Notes: generated by a model from the sequence alone, not told the origin. Shown: positions 7,454 through 17,305, counted from the stretch's first letter. The stretch is DNA of 64,000 nt from PALSA-1440 sp050011195 (GCA_050011195.1 JBEKJO010000019.1:1-64000), one strand, 5' to 3'. Numbers and translations: made by a program.

Positions 7454-8578
7454 ATGAATATACTGATGAAGCATTTGGCTTTGGCGGTTGGGCTTATGAC
7501 TATGGGCACTGCCGTCGTCGGCGCGCGACAGACCTCGGCTGCCCCGGCGGCCGCGGCGGCAGCCACCAACGCGCTCGGCCCCAAAATCCAGTTTGAGACG
7601 CCGGTGCATGATTTTGGCCGCGCCAAGGCCGGGGAGCCGGTCAAGTACACTTATGTGTTTACCAACACGGGGGACCGGTTGCTGGTCCTTAACACCGTGC
7701 AGCCGCAATGCGGTTGCACCACAGCCGGTGCTTGGACAAAACAAGTGGAGCCCGGCAACACGGGCAGCATCCCGATCCAGTTCAATACCGCCAACTATAA
7801 CGGCCCGGTCTTCAAACAGGTGACGGTCACCTGCAATATCACCAACCAGCCCACCGTGTTCCTTCAACTCAAGGGCACCGTTTATAGGCCCTTTGATCTC
7901 AACCCGCCGATGGCTGTCCTGAATATTCCACCCGACGCGGAAACGGCGTCCGGGGTTGTGACCATTACCAACAACACCGAAGAACCCCTCGTGTTATCCG
8001 CGCCGGAGAGCAACAATCGCGCGTTCCTGGCCGAGTTGAAAACCAACGCGCCCGGCAAAGGCTATCAATTGATCGTTTCCGCCGTGCCGCCGGCCCCTCC
8101 GGGGAGTGTTCAAGGGCAGGTCAGTTTGCGGACCTCCTGGACCAACCTGGCGGTCCTCACGGTGCCCGTCGCGGTCAACGCGCAGCCGGCGGTCATGGTG
8201 ATCCCTTCCTACATCACGCTGGCTCCGGGGCCGCTGGCGAACGCGGTAACAAACTCCGTGGCGATCCAGAACCGGAGCACGAACGACCTGACGTTGTCCG
8301 AACCGGTCGTGAACGTGCCGGGGGTGGAAGCTCGGATCCAGGAGATGCAGCCCGGCAGGTCGTTTACCGCATTGCTGGCCTTCCCGCAGGGATTCGAGGT
8401 CCCTCCCGGGCAGCAAGTCGAGTTGACGGTCAAATCGAGCAACCCGAAGTTCCCGGTCGTCAAGGTCCCGGTCATGCAAAAGCCGCGTCCGGCTCCGCCG
8501 CCCGTGCGGCCAACCCCGCCGGCGAAGCCGGTTTCATCTTCCGCGGCCACTCCGCCGCCCCTGCCTGCCGGCCATTAG
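7454..8578 (+). CDS. Secreted DUF1573 domain protein
   Basis: A 374-residue protein. A signal peptide is visible (hydrophobic LALAVGLMTMGTAVVGA, then an Ala-rich linker). The DUF1573 domain follows at about residues 47-145, with HDFGRAKAGEPVKYTYVFTN and the cysteine pair QCGCTTAG. Two further immunoglobulin-like beta-sandwich regions fill residues 150-340. The C-terminal 35 residues are a Pro-rich tail. DUF1573 folds like ASPM/SPD-2/hydin domains and probably acts in the periplasm; no enzymatic role is known. A second start at 7466 (ATG AAG) would also give a good signal peptide. It is the only intact gene in the graveyard region. The next remnant begins right after its stop codon, so the two once formed an operon. 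Confidence 0.8.
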   Translation: MNILMKHLALAVGLMTMGTAVVGARQTSAAPAAAAAATNALGPKIQFETPVHDFGRAKAGEPVKYTYVFTNTGDRLLVLNTVQPQCGCTTAGAWTKQVEPGNTGSIPIQFNTANYNGPVFKQVTVTCNITNQPTVFLQLKGTVYRPFDLNPPMAVLNIPPDAETASGVVTITNNTEEPLVLSAPESNNRAFLAELKTNAPGKGYQLIVSAVPPAPPGSVQGQVSLRTSWTNLAVLTVPVAVNAQPAVMVIPSYITLAPGPLANAVTNSVAIQNRSTNDLTLSEPVVNVPGVEARIQEMQPGRSFTALLAFPQGFEVPPGQQVELTVKSSNPKFPVVKVPVMQKPRPAPPPVRPTPPAKPVSSSAATPPPLPAGH

Positions 8579-8704
8579 GTGAAAAGAGTTTTGCAGGAAG
8601 GCGCGTTGGTGGCGGTGATCGGCGCCGCCCTGGCCTTTGCCGCCAACGGCCTCTCGTCGCGCGGCCTGCAACTTAGTTTACCAGTCAACATTGACATTCG
8701 GTAG
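8579..8704 (+). pseudogene. N-terminal remnant of a membrane-anchored rhodanese-like protein
   Basis: A GTG directly behind the DUF1573 stop opens 41 codons: a basic start, the membrane segment ALVAVIGAALAFAANGLSSR, then GLQLS and eight foreign residues before TAG. I recall that genes for rhodanese-domain proteins with this kind of N-terminal anchor often follow DUF1573 genes in Verrucomicrobiota. The sulfurtransferase domain is gone. The break is at about 8680. Confidence 0.5.
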
Positions 8705-8861
8705 ATTTCTGGGTTACGAAGCGTTTGTTTGAGCGTGGAGCCAGCCAAACACCAGCGACAAGACACGTTGGGTATTCTCCCAGAAGGGAGGCAATGCCGC
8801 AGTCAATGTTCCTGCTGCGGCACTCACGGGGCGGACGTGGATCTGCAATCCCCGTTGGTAG

Positions 8862-10460
8862 CTATTTCGCTGCCGGCTGCAGGTCAGGCGAATTCCGCAC
8901 TACGAGCCGTCGGACGTTTTCAAACCGGGTCGCGTTTACGCCTTCGGCGGTCTGCGCCTTGCAGTTTTCAATCTCCAGGCCTTCAACGTCTACGCAAGCC
9001 AGCGCCGGCCGCAGCTCCGCACCGGTGACACTCAAACGGATATTTGCCAGCTCGAGATCCCGGACATGCCGGGCAAACAAACCATACCCCGGCATCACCC
9101 CAAGCTTGCTCGGCTCCGGATAACCCTGCCCGATTTCGGGCGGAACCCGGTTGGCGTCTTCGCGGGTGCCTCCGCCTTTGAACACGAGCCGGATGTTTTC
9201 CAACCGCACGTTCTCGATGTTCTGCCCGGGAATGCCGGTGATCTGGATTCCGCTCTTTGGTTCAATTTCCGTGGCGATGACGTTTGAAATCAGGATGTTT
9301 CGCAACTTGCCCGGAGCGGTCACGTTAGGTCCGCGATTGCGTTTTCCCAGCGTGATGTAAACTGGGTACTGCGCCGTATCCATCATCGTCAGGTTGTTGA
9401 TGGTGATGTTTTCGAGGATGCCGCCATCCACTTCTTCGAGCGCCAGGCCCCGGCAGCAACGGAACGCGCAATTGGCCACGGTGCAGTTGCGGAATCCCCC
9501 GTTGGCCTCGGTCCCAAACTTGATCCGCCCGTTCCGCTGCTTGCTGGGCCTCATCGTTCCATCCAGCAGCGTCCCCTCTTCGAAACCGGAGACCTGGCAA
9601 TTGACAATGGTGAGATTTTCCGTGATGACGTTTCGGCCGAGCGCGTAGCTGCTTTTCGGACAAATCGCATCGTCATGGGGAGAATTGATCCGGCAGTTCG
9701 AAACGACAACATTTCGACAGCAATCAATGTCCAAACCATCACGATTGGTATCCACGGTAAGGTTATCAATCGTCAATTGATCGCAACCGGTGGCCAGCAG
9801 GGCGAAATGCCCGCCATGATAGATGGTAATGTCGCGCAACAGGACCTGACGGCAATTCTTCAAGGCGATAGCCTTGTTCCCGACCCGAAGCGCGTTTGGC
9901 TCGGGATAAGGCTCGGGCGTGGCATTGGTTTTTCCGAAGCTGGCAAAGCCGCTGATCCGGTCGAGCACATTTGCGTTTTTGACGAGTTCCCCGCCATTGA
10001 TCATCCCCTGTCCAGTGATGGAAACGTTGGTCAGGTTTTCGCCCCAGATGAGGCTGTTATGAAAATAAGTGTGCCCGCCATCCTGGTAGGCCGGCCAGGG
10101 AAATGGCTCGGCGGGATCGTAGGCCTTCATTTCCTGGGGGGCACCCAGAATCACGGCCCCCGCCGAGAGGCACAGGTTAATGTGGCTCTTCAGGTGAATG
10201 CTGCCCGAAAGATAAGTGCCGGCGGGAACGTAAACCGTGCCGCCGCCAGCCCTCGCGCAGGCGGCAATGGCCCGATCAATGGCCGGGCTGTCGAGAGTCA
10301 TTCCGTCACCGAGCGCGCCGAACGCCCGCACATTGTAGAAAACCTGGTCAAATCCAGAGAAGTTCACGCTTGATCCGTTGGTTTCCGCCCCATGGGTTGT
10401 CACGGCTGTAAGCAACCCGAGGAGAAGCAGGTTGATGGCTATTCTTAAGTTCCGTTTCAT
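8862..10460 (-). CDS. Secreted GH28-type polygalacturonase-like glycosidase
   Basis: A 532-residue protein. A signal peptide is present (LAINLLL-type core, cleavage near THG-AE). Residues 40-110 carry the usual parallel beta-helix opening NVRAFGALGDGMTLDSPAI with GGGTVYVPAGTYLSGSI. The catalytic region has DTNRDGLDIDC and SPHDDAICPKS, matching the NTDG and DD motifs of GH28, so the general acid and base aspartates are present. The classical GHG motif is not obvious. GH28 enzymes hydrolyse galacturonan or rhamnogalacturonan backbones. The long insertion with the EPYPEPNALR segment (about residues 175-200) is seen in bacterial exo-acting members, so the exact substrate is open. It is transcribed from the same strand as the PQQ-repeat gene, 170 bp behind it. 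Confidence 0.82.
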   Translation of the reverse strand: MKRNLRIAINLLLLGLLTAVTTHGAETNGSSVNFSGFDQVFYNVRAFGALGDGMTLDSPAIDRAIAACARAGGGTVYVPAGTYLSGSIHLKSHINLCLSAGAVILGAPQEMKAYDPAEPFPWPAYQDGGHTYFHNSLIWGENLTNVSITGQGMINGGELVKNANVLDRISGFASFGKTNATPEPYPEPNALRVGNKAIALKNCRQVLLRDITIYHGGHFALLATGCDQLTIDNLTVDTNRDGLDIDCCRNVVVSNCRINSPHDDAICPKSSYALGRNVITENLTIVNCQVSGFEEGTLLDGTMRPSKQRNGRIKFGTEANGGFRNCTVANCAFRCCRGLALEEVDGGILENITINNLTMMDTAQYPVYITLGKRNRGPNVTAPGKLRNILISNVIATEIEPKSGIQITGIPGQNIENVRLENIRLVFKGGGTREDANRVPPEIGQGYPEPSKLGVMPGYGLFARHVRDLELANIRLSVTGAELRPALACVDVEGLEIENCKAQTAEGVNATRFENVRRLVVRNSPDLQPAAK

Positions 10461-10629
10461 AAAGCATCATTGACTGTGCCGCAGCGCATCTTCTCAAAAA
10501 ATCGTCGCGGGCGCTATCAAAAGATAATACGAAACGCCTCAAACTTGCGATTCAGGCCGACAACCCTGCCGGTCTTTCCACAAACGAGTAACAAACCTTT
10601 TCAACGGGCATCCCTTGTCTTTCTCCTCA

Positions 10630-11862
10630 TCAATCGTTTCCCATGCTCCACAAATTCATTCTCTCGCGGTCCTTAACGAAAACCCTGTCGCCCGCGACGA
10701 CCGGGTGCGCCCAGGTTTCGGAATCGGCCACCTTGATGCGCGCGAGTTCGATGTAATCCGTGCTGCTGGGCTTGAAGGCGACCAACTCGCCGTTGAGGGT
10801 CAGCGCCAGGATCACCGACCCGGCATCGAGCATCGCAGCACTCTGGCCCCGCTTCGCGGCGTCCGTCCAGAGCGTCGCGCCGGTCTGGGCGCTGGCACAG
10901 AAGAAGCTGCCGTTGTAGCCATAGAGCAGGCCATCCTTGAGAACCGGGGTCGTGAACCGCGTGCCGACTTGCTGGTTCGTCCAAAGCGGTGTCGCGCTGA
11001 AGCTTTCACCCTGCGGCTCGATCTTCACGGCGAACAACCCCTTGCCATGGCCGGTGTAAACAACCCTCGAGCCATCGATAATGGGGGTGGTGTTGTTCCC
11101 CTGGGCGGCCTCGAAGGGCACCTGCCACAGCAGCTTGCCATTGGCCAGGTCAAGACCGACCAGCTTCTTTGCCGTCAAGGTGACGAGTTGCTTCTTGCCT
11201 CCGACAGTCATAACCACAGGGGAAGAATTCGCCGGGCCGTCGCCGTCCCATTTCCACTTGGGTTCGCCGCTGGCCAGCTCGAACGCGATTACGGCTCCAT
11301 TGGTCCCTTCACCGACATGAACAATGCAGCGTCCGTCCACGACAATGGGCGACATGGAGGAATCAGACTTGGTTGAGGCGCCGAGGTAGTCGTTGGTGGA
11401 CTGTTTGCGCCAGAGGACCGCGCCCTTGGCGGCATCGAAACAGGACAGCACACTTCCAATCCCCAGGGTGCAAACCTTCCCCCCAGCAGCCACAGGTGTG
11501 CTGCGCGGGCCAGGATGACCGGCAGCCGGGCCGGTGACAACTCGGCCCGCCGGATACTTCGCCTCCCAAAGCGTCTTGCCGCTAGTTGCGTCGAGGCACA
11601 GCACGACCTCATTTGCCTCCTGCCGGCCGAAGGCGTAGAGCCTCTCTCCGGCGAGAATGGGCGACGCGTCACCCTTGCCGACGGTCGCTTGCCATCTCCG
11701 GATAAGGTTCGTCGGCCAGGTCGGTGGCGCGCTGAACCCGGTGACTTTCCCATCACGATTCACGCCGCGCCACTGCGGCCAGTCCTGGGCGAGAAGGCCG
11801 TCCCCGCTCATGAGGACGACCGAAGCCGCCAGGGGAGCTATCCATTTCTTGATGTCTTTCAT
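10630..11862 (-). CDS. Secreted PQQ-like beta-propeller repeat protein
   Basis: A 410-residue protein. A signal peptide (AASVVLMSGDGLLAQ) is followed by DWPQWRGVNRDG, the standard opening of bacterial outer PQQ_2-type propellers. Repeated blades of the form A-x-x-G-x-x-L-W follow (LDATSGKTLWEAKYP, LDLANGKLLWQVPFE, ASAQTGATLWTDAA). Such proteins are often annotated as outer-membrane assembly or alcohol dehydrogenase-like, but no PQQ-ligand or heme motif is seen, so I give no enzymatic role. It is common in Planctomycetes and Verrucomicrobiota. It faces away from kduI, with a 242-bp divergent region between them. Confidence 0.78.
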   Translation of the reverse strand: MKDIKKWIAPLAASVVLMSGDGLLAQDWPQWRGVNRDGKVTGFSAPPTWPTNLIRRWQATVGKGDASPILAGERLYAFGRQEANEVVLCLDATSGKTLWEAKYPAGRVVTGPAAGHPGPRSTPVAAGGKVCTLGIGSVLSCFDAAKGAVLWRKQSTNDYLGASTKSDSSMSPIVVDGRCIVHVGEGTNGAVIAFELASGEPKWKWDGDGPANSSPVVMTVGGKKQLVTLTAKKLVGLDLANGKLLWQVPFEAAQGNNTTPIIDGSRVVYTGHGKGLFAVKIEPQGESFSATPLWTNQQVGTRFTTPVLKDGLLYGYNGSFFCASAQTGATLWTDAAKRGQSAAMLDAGSVILALTLNGELVAFKPSSTDYIELARIKVADSETWAHPVVAGDRVFVKDRERMNLWSMGND

Positions 11863-12104
11863 GGGGGTTGGAGGCTGGTTCAGCGTCCTACTTCTTCAAA
11901 GTTACCCCGCTCCAGGTGTGGTTGAGGGCCGCAAAAGTTTTCATGATGGCTGGAGCGTATCGCGTTGCCACGCTCGGGACAAGGGAATGGTGGTCGCAGA
12001 GCCCGCGATCCGGCAGATTCTTCGGCAAATCAGTCTTCCCTGGCGGTTTGCTTTCGGGTCTAATTCGCCTTGCATGAACACTCTGAATCCCCAATTGTCC
12101 TTTT
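11863..12104. promoter_or_regulatory. Divergent intergenic region between the PQQ-repeat gene and kduI
   Basis: No gene is assigned. The minus strand from about 12010 to 11888 reads LCDHHSLVPSVATRYAPAIM and then TFAALNHTWSGVTLKK with a stop. This looks like a real protein C-terminus, possibly a remnant, but I cannot name the family. Promoters for both neighbours must lie here; no clear boxes are seen. Confidence 0.35.
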
Positions 12105-12935
12105 ATGCAGACCCGTCTTTCGCCAAGCCAAACCGAGTATCCCACGCTCACCACAGACCAGTTGCGCGCCGCTTTGTTGCTGGAATCGCTGTTCCCGCCG
12201 GGGCGGGTCGAACTCGTCTATACTGACGCCGACCGCGCCATCGTCGGCTCCGCCGTGCCAACCAGTTCGCCCCTTAAACTCACGGCGGATGCGGAATTGC
12301 GGGCCGCCTGTTTTTGTGAGCGCAGAGAGCTGGGGGTGCTGAACATCGGCGGCCACGGCGCGGTGGCGGTGGACGGCCAGCAGTTCGAGATGGCCAAGCT
12401 GGATTGCCTGTATGTGGGGCGGGGCAGCCAGAACGTTTCCTTTACCAGCAGCGAGGCGGCCAGCCCCGCGGCCTTTTACCTGCTCAGTTATCCCGCCCAT
12501 GCCGCGTATCCCACCCGGCTCGCGCATTTGGCCGAAGCGGCGAAAGTCGAACTGGGCACCGTCGCGGATGCGAACCGCCGCACAATTCACAAATACATCC
12601 ATACCGGCGGGATCAAGAGCTGCCAACTGGTCATGGGCTTTACGCAACTCCAGGAAGGCTCGGTCTGGAACACGATGCCGCCCCACACCCATGCGCGGCG
12701 CTCGGAAATTTACATGTATTTCGATCTCAGCCCTAGCCGGCGGGTGGTGCACTTCCTGGGGACCCCGCAGCAGACACGACATCTGATCATGGCTGACCGC
12801 CAGGTCGTGATCTCGCCGAGTTGGTCCATTCACTGTGCCTGCGGCACCGGCGCTTACTCCTTCTGTTGGGGCATGGGTGGCGAGAACCAGACCTTTGAAG
12901 ACATGGACCCGGCGCCGTTGGATCAACTGCGCTGA
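12105..12935 (+). CDS. kduI: 5-dehydro-4-deoxy-D-glucuronate isomerase
   Basis: A 276-residue protein, very close to the 278 of E. coli KduI. It isomerises 5-keto-4-deoxyuronate, the unsaturated monomer left by pectate and oligogalacturonate lyases, to 3-deoxy-D-glycero-2,5-hexodiulosonate. The cupin-type zinc site is visible as PPHTHARRSEIYMYFD at about residues 192-207 (two His and a Glu) and SIHCACGTGAYSFCWGM at about 240-256 (third His). There is no signal peptide, so the enzyme is cytoplasmic. kduD follows 44 bp downstream on the same strand, and the two enzymes act in sequence. Confidence 0.93.
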   Translation: MQTRLSPSQTEYPTLTTDQLRAALLLESLFPPGRVELVYTDADRAIVGSAVPTSSPLKLTADAELRAACFCERRELGVLNIGGHGAVAVDGQQFEMAKLDCLYVGRGSQNVSFTSSEAASPAAFYLLSYPAHAAYPTRLAHLAEAAKVELGTVADANRRTIHKYIHTGGIKSCQLVMGFTQLQEGSVWNTMPPHTHARRSEIYMYFDLSPSRRVVHFLGTPQQTRHLIMADRQVVISPSWSIHCACGTGAYSFCWGMGGENQTFEDMDPAPLDQLR

Positions 12936-12979
12936 ATTGCCTCGCACTGCGCCTTTCGTAATTCGGAACTCCATAACCT

Positions 12980-13741
12980 ATGATACTTGATCAATTCCAA
13001 TTGAACGGGAAAGTGGCTCTGGTAACGGGAGCCGGCCGCGGCCTGGGGCAGGGCGCTGCGCTCGGTTTTGCTGAAGCGGGCGCTGACCTCGCTCTGGTGG
13101 ACCTCATCAGCACCGAGGAAACCGCTCAGTGCGTGCGCGCGCTGGGACGCCGCGCCTGCCAGATCCAGGCCAACCTGCTCGAACGCGCCGCCGTGCAGCG
13201 CATCGTTGATTCCACCGTCAAGGAACTCGGCGGCATTGACATCCTGCTCAACAACGCCGGCATCATCCGCCGCGCGCCGCTGCTCGACTTCACTGAAAAG
13301 GATTGGGACGAAGTCATTCAGATCAACGAGAGCGCCGTCTTCTTCCTGAGCCAGGCGGTCGCCCGGCAAATGGTCAAGCAGGGGCGCGGGGGCAAAATCA
13401 TCAATATCGCCTCGCTGCTGTCGTTCCAGGGGGGTATCCGTGTGCCGTCGTACACCGCGGCCAAGAGCGCGGTCATGGGTCTGACCCGGCTGATGGCCAA
13501 CGAACTGGCGCCGCACCGCATCAACGTAAATGCAATCGCCCCGGGCTACATGGCCACCGACAACACGGCCCCTTTGCGCGCCGACCCGCAGCGCAGTGCC
13601 GAGATCCTCGGTCGCATCCCCGCCGGTCGTTGGGGCGAACCCGAAGACTTGCAGGGGGCACTGGTGCTCCTGGCTTCCAGCGCCTCCGATTACGTGACCG
13701 GCTACACCCTCGCGGTGGACGGAGGCTGGCTGGCCCGGTAG
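12980..13741 (+). CDS. kduD: 2-deoxy-D-gluconate 3-dehydrogenase (2-dehydro-3-deoxy-D-gluconate 5-dehydrogenase)
   Basis: A 253-residue short-chain dehydrogenase. It reduces the KduI product to 2-keto-3-deoxygluconate with NAD(P)H. Visible motifs: cofactor loop TGAGRGLGQ (residues 17-25), NNAG at about 91-94, and the catalytic SYTAAKSAV with Tyr and Lys at about 158/162. The start LDQFQLNGKVALVTG is typical of KduD. The usual next steps (KDG kinase and KDPG aldolase) are not in the window. Broken uxaA and uxaC lie upstream, so unsaturated uronate handling is retained here while the saturated hexuronate route is not. Confidence 0.92.
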   Translation: MILDQFQLNGKVALVTGAGRGLGQGAALGFAEAGADLALVDLISTEETAQCVRALGRRACQIQANLLERAAVQRIVDSTVKELGGIDILLNNAGIIRRAPLLDFTEKDWDEVIQINESAVFFLSQAVARQMVKQGRGGKIINIASLLSFQGGIRVPSYTAAKSAVMGLTRLMANELAPHRINVNAIAPGYMATDNTAPLRADPQRSAEILGRIPAGRWGEPEDLQGALVLLASSASDYVTGYTLAVDGGWLAR

Positions 13742-13800
13742 CGGCTGTGGGCTCCGCTTCCGCCAAGGTCCGATGACCAGGGCTGATGAACTGCGACACA

Positions 13801-16049
13801 TGGAAACTTTGACCCCTTTGATTCGGGCCATCAGGAGCCGGTTCAGCGATGCCACGGCCAGGAGCCTCCTCGGCCTTGGAGGTCTCATCGCCACCGGCTG
13901 CTTCCTTGGCTGCCTGTCGGTTACGCAGCCCGTCGCCGCCGCTTCGACTGAAGGGGGTGGTGGGCGCATTGACCGCCAAGCGCTGGTCACCCGCCACAAC
14001 CCCGTCCTGCGCGGGTTCGACCCGGAGAATCCGCTCTCGGTCGGGAATGGCGAGTTCGCCTTCACGGCCGACGCCACCGGTCTGCAGACTTTCGCGGAGG
14101 CCTTCACGAAGACGATCCCGCTAGGCACGCTTTCGCAATGGGGCTGGCACAGCTTTCCGAACCCCGAAGGCTGGAGCACCGAGAAATTCCACTTCAAAGA
14201 GTTCGACAGCCACGGGCGCAAGGTCGGTTATGCGGATGTCCCCCACAACCAGCGCACGCCGGAAATCAACTGGCTGCGCGGCAACCCGCACCGGCTGCAC
14301 CTGGGCCGCCTTGGCCTGGTGTTGACAAAGGCCGACGGCAGCGCCGCCCGCACCAACGACCTGAGCAACTTCGAACAAACGTTGGACCTGTGGAACGGCG
14401 CGCTGCTCAGCCGCTTCCAGTTTGAGGGTCGGCTGGTCGAGGTGCAGACCGTCTGCCATCCCGAACAGGATTTGCTCGCCGTCCGCGTGGTCTCCCCGCT
14501 GCTCAAGGAGGGCCGTGTCGCCATCAAGCTCCATTTCCCGTACGGCACCGGCGCGACCGTCACCGCGGATTGGAGCAAGCCGGAGGCGCACACGACGAAG
14601 CTGTCTCGACCGGGCCTCAACACGGCCTCTTTCGACCGGCAGCTCGATGATACGATCTACTACGCCGCAGCCGCCTGGTCGTCGAACGCCACCCTTTCCG
14701 AAGTCGCGAGGCACGAGTACCGGGTGGCGCTCGCCAAACCCAAGGAGACCCCCGCCGCGCCGCTCGACGACACACTGGAATTCGTCTGCGCGTTTGCACC
14801 AGGACCCTTGACCGGTAGCCTTCCGACGTTTGAGCAGACGCGCACCGCTGCCAGCGGGCATTGGAACCATTTTTGGCGCACCGGCGGCGCGATGGATCTC
14901 TCCGCCAGCCTCGACCCCCGCTGGCGCGAGCTGGAACGCCGGATTGTGCTGTCGCAATACCTCACCGCCATCCAGTGCGCCGGCAGCCTGCCGCCGCAGG
15001 AAACGGGCCTCACCTACAACAGTTGGGAAGGCAAGTTCCACCTTGAAATGCACTGGTGGCACGCGGCGCATTTCGCGCTCTGGGATCGCCTGCCGCTGCT
15101 CGAACGCAGTCTTGGCTACTACCAGGCCATCCTGCCGCGCGCCCAAGCCACCGCCAAACGCCAGGGTTACACCGGCGCGCGCTGGCCGAAAATGACCAGC
15201 CCCAGCGGTGCCGAATCCCCCTCGCCCGTCGGGCCGTTTCTCATCTGGCAGCAGCCGCACCCGATCTTCTACGCCGAGCTCTGCTACCGCACGCACCCCG
15301 ATCGCGCAACGTTGGAAAAGTTCCAGGACGTCGTTTCCCAAACCGCCGAGTTCATGTCGTCCTATGCCGCCTGGGACGAGGCGGGAAAGCGTTACGTGCT
15401 CGGGCCGACGCTTCAATGCGCCCAGGAAATCTTCCCCAAGGACCGCACGATGAATCCAACCTTCGAGCTCACCTACTGGCACTGGGGCCTCGAAACGGCC
15501 CAGCAATGGCGTCAACGCCTCGGCTTGCCGCGCGTCGCCAGGTGGGATCAAGTGCTCCGAGACCTGGCCCGACCGCCGGTGGCGGACGACAAATATCTTT
15601 TTGCCGAAACCGCCCCGGAAACCTACTCGCAAAAGAAATGGAACCATGATCATCCGTCGGTTACGGCGGCTTTGGGCTGGTTGCCCGGGCCGGGCGTCGA
15701 GCCGGAACGGATGTGCCGCACGTTGCACTGGATTGGCGACAATTGGAATTGGCCCGACACGTGGGGCTGGGATTACCCGATGGTCGCGATGTGCGCCGCC
15801 CGCCTGGGCGAACCGGAACGGGCTGTGGACGCCCTGCTGCTCGACACGCCCAAGAACCAGTACCGCCTCAACGGCCACAACCACCAGCGACCGGGCCTGA
15901 CGATCTACCTGCCCGGCAACGGCGGCCTGCTTTACGCAGCGGCGATGATGGCCGCCGGCTGGGACGGCGCCCCGAACCGGCCCGCCCCCGGGTTTCCCGA
16001 CAATGGCCAGTGGACCGTCCGCTACGAGGACCTTCGCAAAGCACCGTGA
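13801..16049 (+). CDS. Secreted (alpha/alpha)6-barrel glycosidase-like protein, family uncertain
   Basis: About 749 residues from the ATG at 13801; an upstream ATG at 13773 adds 9 residues. An N-terminal membrane segment with GLIATGCFLGCLS suggests export, possibly as a lipoprotein. Residues 60-370 form a beta-sandwich-like region beginning with NPENPLSVGNGEFAFTAD-type sequence. The helical part has LTYNSWEGKFHLEMHWWH (about 405-422), HPIFYAELCYR and a C-terminal GGLLYAAAMMAAGWDG. The order beta-sandwich then (alpha/alpha)6 barrel with W-E-x-K-F-x-x-E-x-x-W recalls clan GH-L (GH65, GH95), but no family can be fixed. It lies between kduD and oligogalacturonate lyase, whose ATG overlaps its stop, so a pectin side-chain or oligosaccharide substrate is likely. 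Confidence 0.65.
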
Positions 16050-17281
16050 TGCAGATTTCCAACCCAACGAACCAAATTGGCATTGAGCGGAGCGCACACA
16101 CTCCGCGAGTGGTTATGGCGGCTGCCGCCTTGTTGGGCTGCCTGGTCACGGGTTGCAGGATCTCTCAAGACACCGCAACCCCCGCACTGAGGGATGAGTG
16201 GGTTGACCCGGCCACTGGCCATCGCGTCGTGCGCCTGTCCCGCGTGCCCGGCTGGAGCGAAAGCCTCTATTTTCACCAGAACGCCTTCACCCGCGAAGGC
16301 GACAAAATGGTCTTCGAGAACTCCGTTCCCGGCGCCAGGAACCGGCTGGTCGTTTTGGACTGGGCCACACGCAAGATCGAACCGCTGACCGAGCCGGGCG
16401 TCGGCGGCGCGGTGGTCAGCCGTCGCAGCCGCCGGGTCTATTATCAGCGCGGCGGCGCGCTCTATGCCACGCACCTCGATACGCACGAAACCAAAATGCT
16501 CGCTCAACTCCCGCCCCGCGGGGGCGCCGCGACCCTCAATGCGGATGAAACCCTCATGGCCGGCACGTTCGTGGCGGGGGGGGGACCGGCGATTGACCGC
16601 AGCGGACCAAAATCGTCGTGGTTCGAAAAAAACTACGAAGCCCGGCGCCCACAATGTCTGTTCACGGTCAATCTGACGACCGGCCAGACCAACATCTTCT
16701 ACCGCTACGAAGGCTGGCTGGGCCATGTCCAGTTCTCACCTGCCGATCCGGGATTGCTGATGTTCTGCCACGAAGGCCCCTGGCACAAACTGGACCGCAT
16801 CTGGAACATCCGTACCGATGGGAGCGGGCTGCGGCTGATGCACCAACGCGCCATCCCGATGGAGATTGCCGGACACGAGTTCTGGAGTCCGGATGGCCAG
16901 ACCATCTGGTTTGATCTGCAAGTGCCGCGCAGCGAGCGCTTCTTTTTGGCCGGCGTGGACGTGGCTACGGGCAGGGAAACCTGCTATCCCGTAAAGCGCG
17001 ACCAATGGTCGGTGCATTACAACATTTCGCCCGACGGCAAGCTGTTCGCCGGGGATGGCGGCGGGCCCAACATGGTCGCTCACGCCACGAACGGCAAATG
17101 GATCTGGCTCTTCACCGCGCAGCCGGATGGCACCCTCCGCGCGGAGAAGTTGGTCAATATGTCAAAACACGATTACCTGCTCGAACCGAATGTCAACTTC
17201 ACGCCCGATGGGAAATGGATTGTATTCCGCGGCAACTTCGATGGCAGCGCCCAGGTTTACGCCGTCGAAGTTGCAAAATGA
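16049..17281 (+). CDS. ogl: Oligogalacturonate lyase (PL22), lipoprotein
   Basis: 410 residues from the ATG at 16049, which overlaps the previous TGA. Ogl cleaves short galacturonate oligomers, mainly digalacturonate, to 5-keto-4-deoxyuronate, the substrate of KduI. The sequence has a lipobox (LVTGC at about residue 36) after a hydrophobic stretch, so it is probably membrane-anchored in the periplasm, unlike cytoplasmic enterobacterial Ogl. Seven-bladed propeller hallmarks with conserved family segments are present: FYRYEGWLGHVQFSP, CHEGPWHKLDRIW (about 239), GHEFWSPDGQTIWFD (about 274) and DQWSVHYNISPDG (about 319). The histidines in these segments fit the catalytic and Mn-binding residues of the family. 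The open frame extends further upstream, but that part is out of register with any PL22 protein. Confidence 0.87.
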   Translation: MQISNPTNQIGIERSAHTPRVVMAAAALLGCLVTGCRISQDTATPALRDEWVDPATGHRVVRLSRVPGWSESLYFHQNAFTREGDKMVFENSVPGARNRLVVLDWATRKIEPLTEPGVGGAVVSRRSRRVYYQRGGALYATHLDTHETKMLAQLPPRGGAATLNADETLMAGTFVAGGGPAIDRSGPKSSWFEKNYEARRPQCLFTVNLTTGQTNIFYRYEGWLGHVQFSPADPGLLMFCHEGPWHKLDRIWNIRTDGSGLRLMHQRAIPMEIAGHEFWSPDGQTIWFDLQVPRSERFFLAGVDVATGRETCYPVKRDQWSVHYNISPDGKLFAGDGGGPNMVAHATNGKWIWLFTAQPDGTLRAEKLVNMSKHDYLLEPNVNFTPDGKWIVFRGNFDGSAQVYAVEVAK

Positions 17282-17305
17282 AACCCTGGTCAAACCTGGG
17301 TTAAC

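Noticed and set aside
15713..16048. N-terminal extension of oligogalacturonate lyase
   Set aside because: It overlaps the preceding gene in another frame and lacks PL22 similarity; the lipoprotein signal starts after 16049.
14121..16097. 658-codon minus-strand ORF
   Set aside because: Antisense to the glycosidase-like gene at 13801, which has a signal segment and motif-like conservation; the ORF has no recognisable features.
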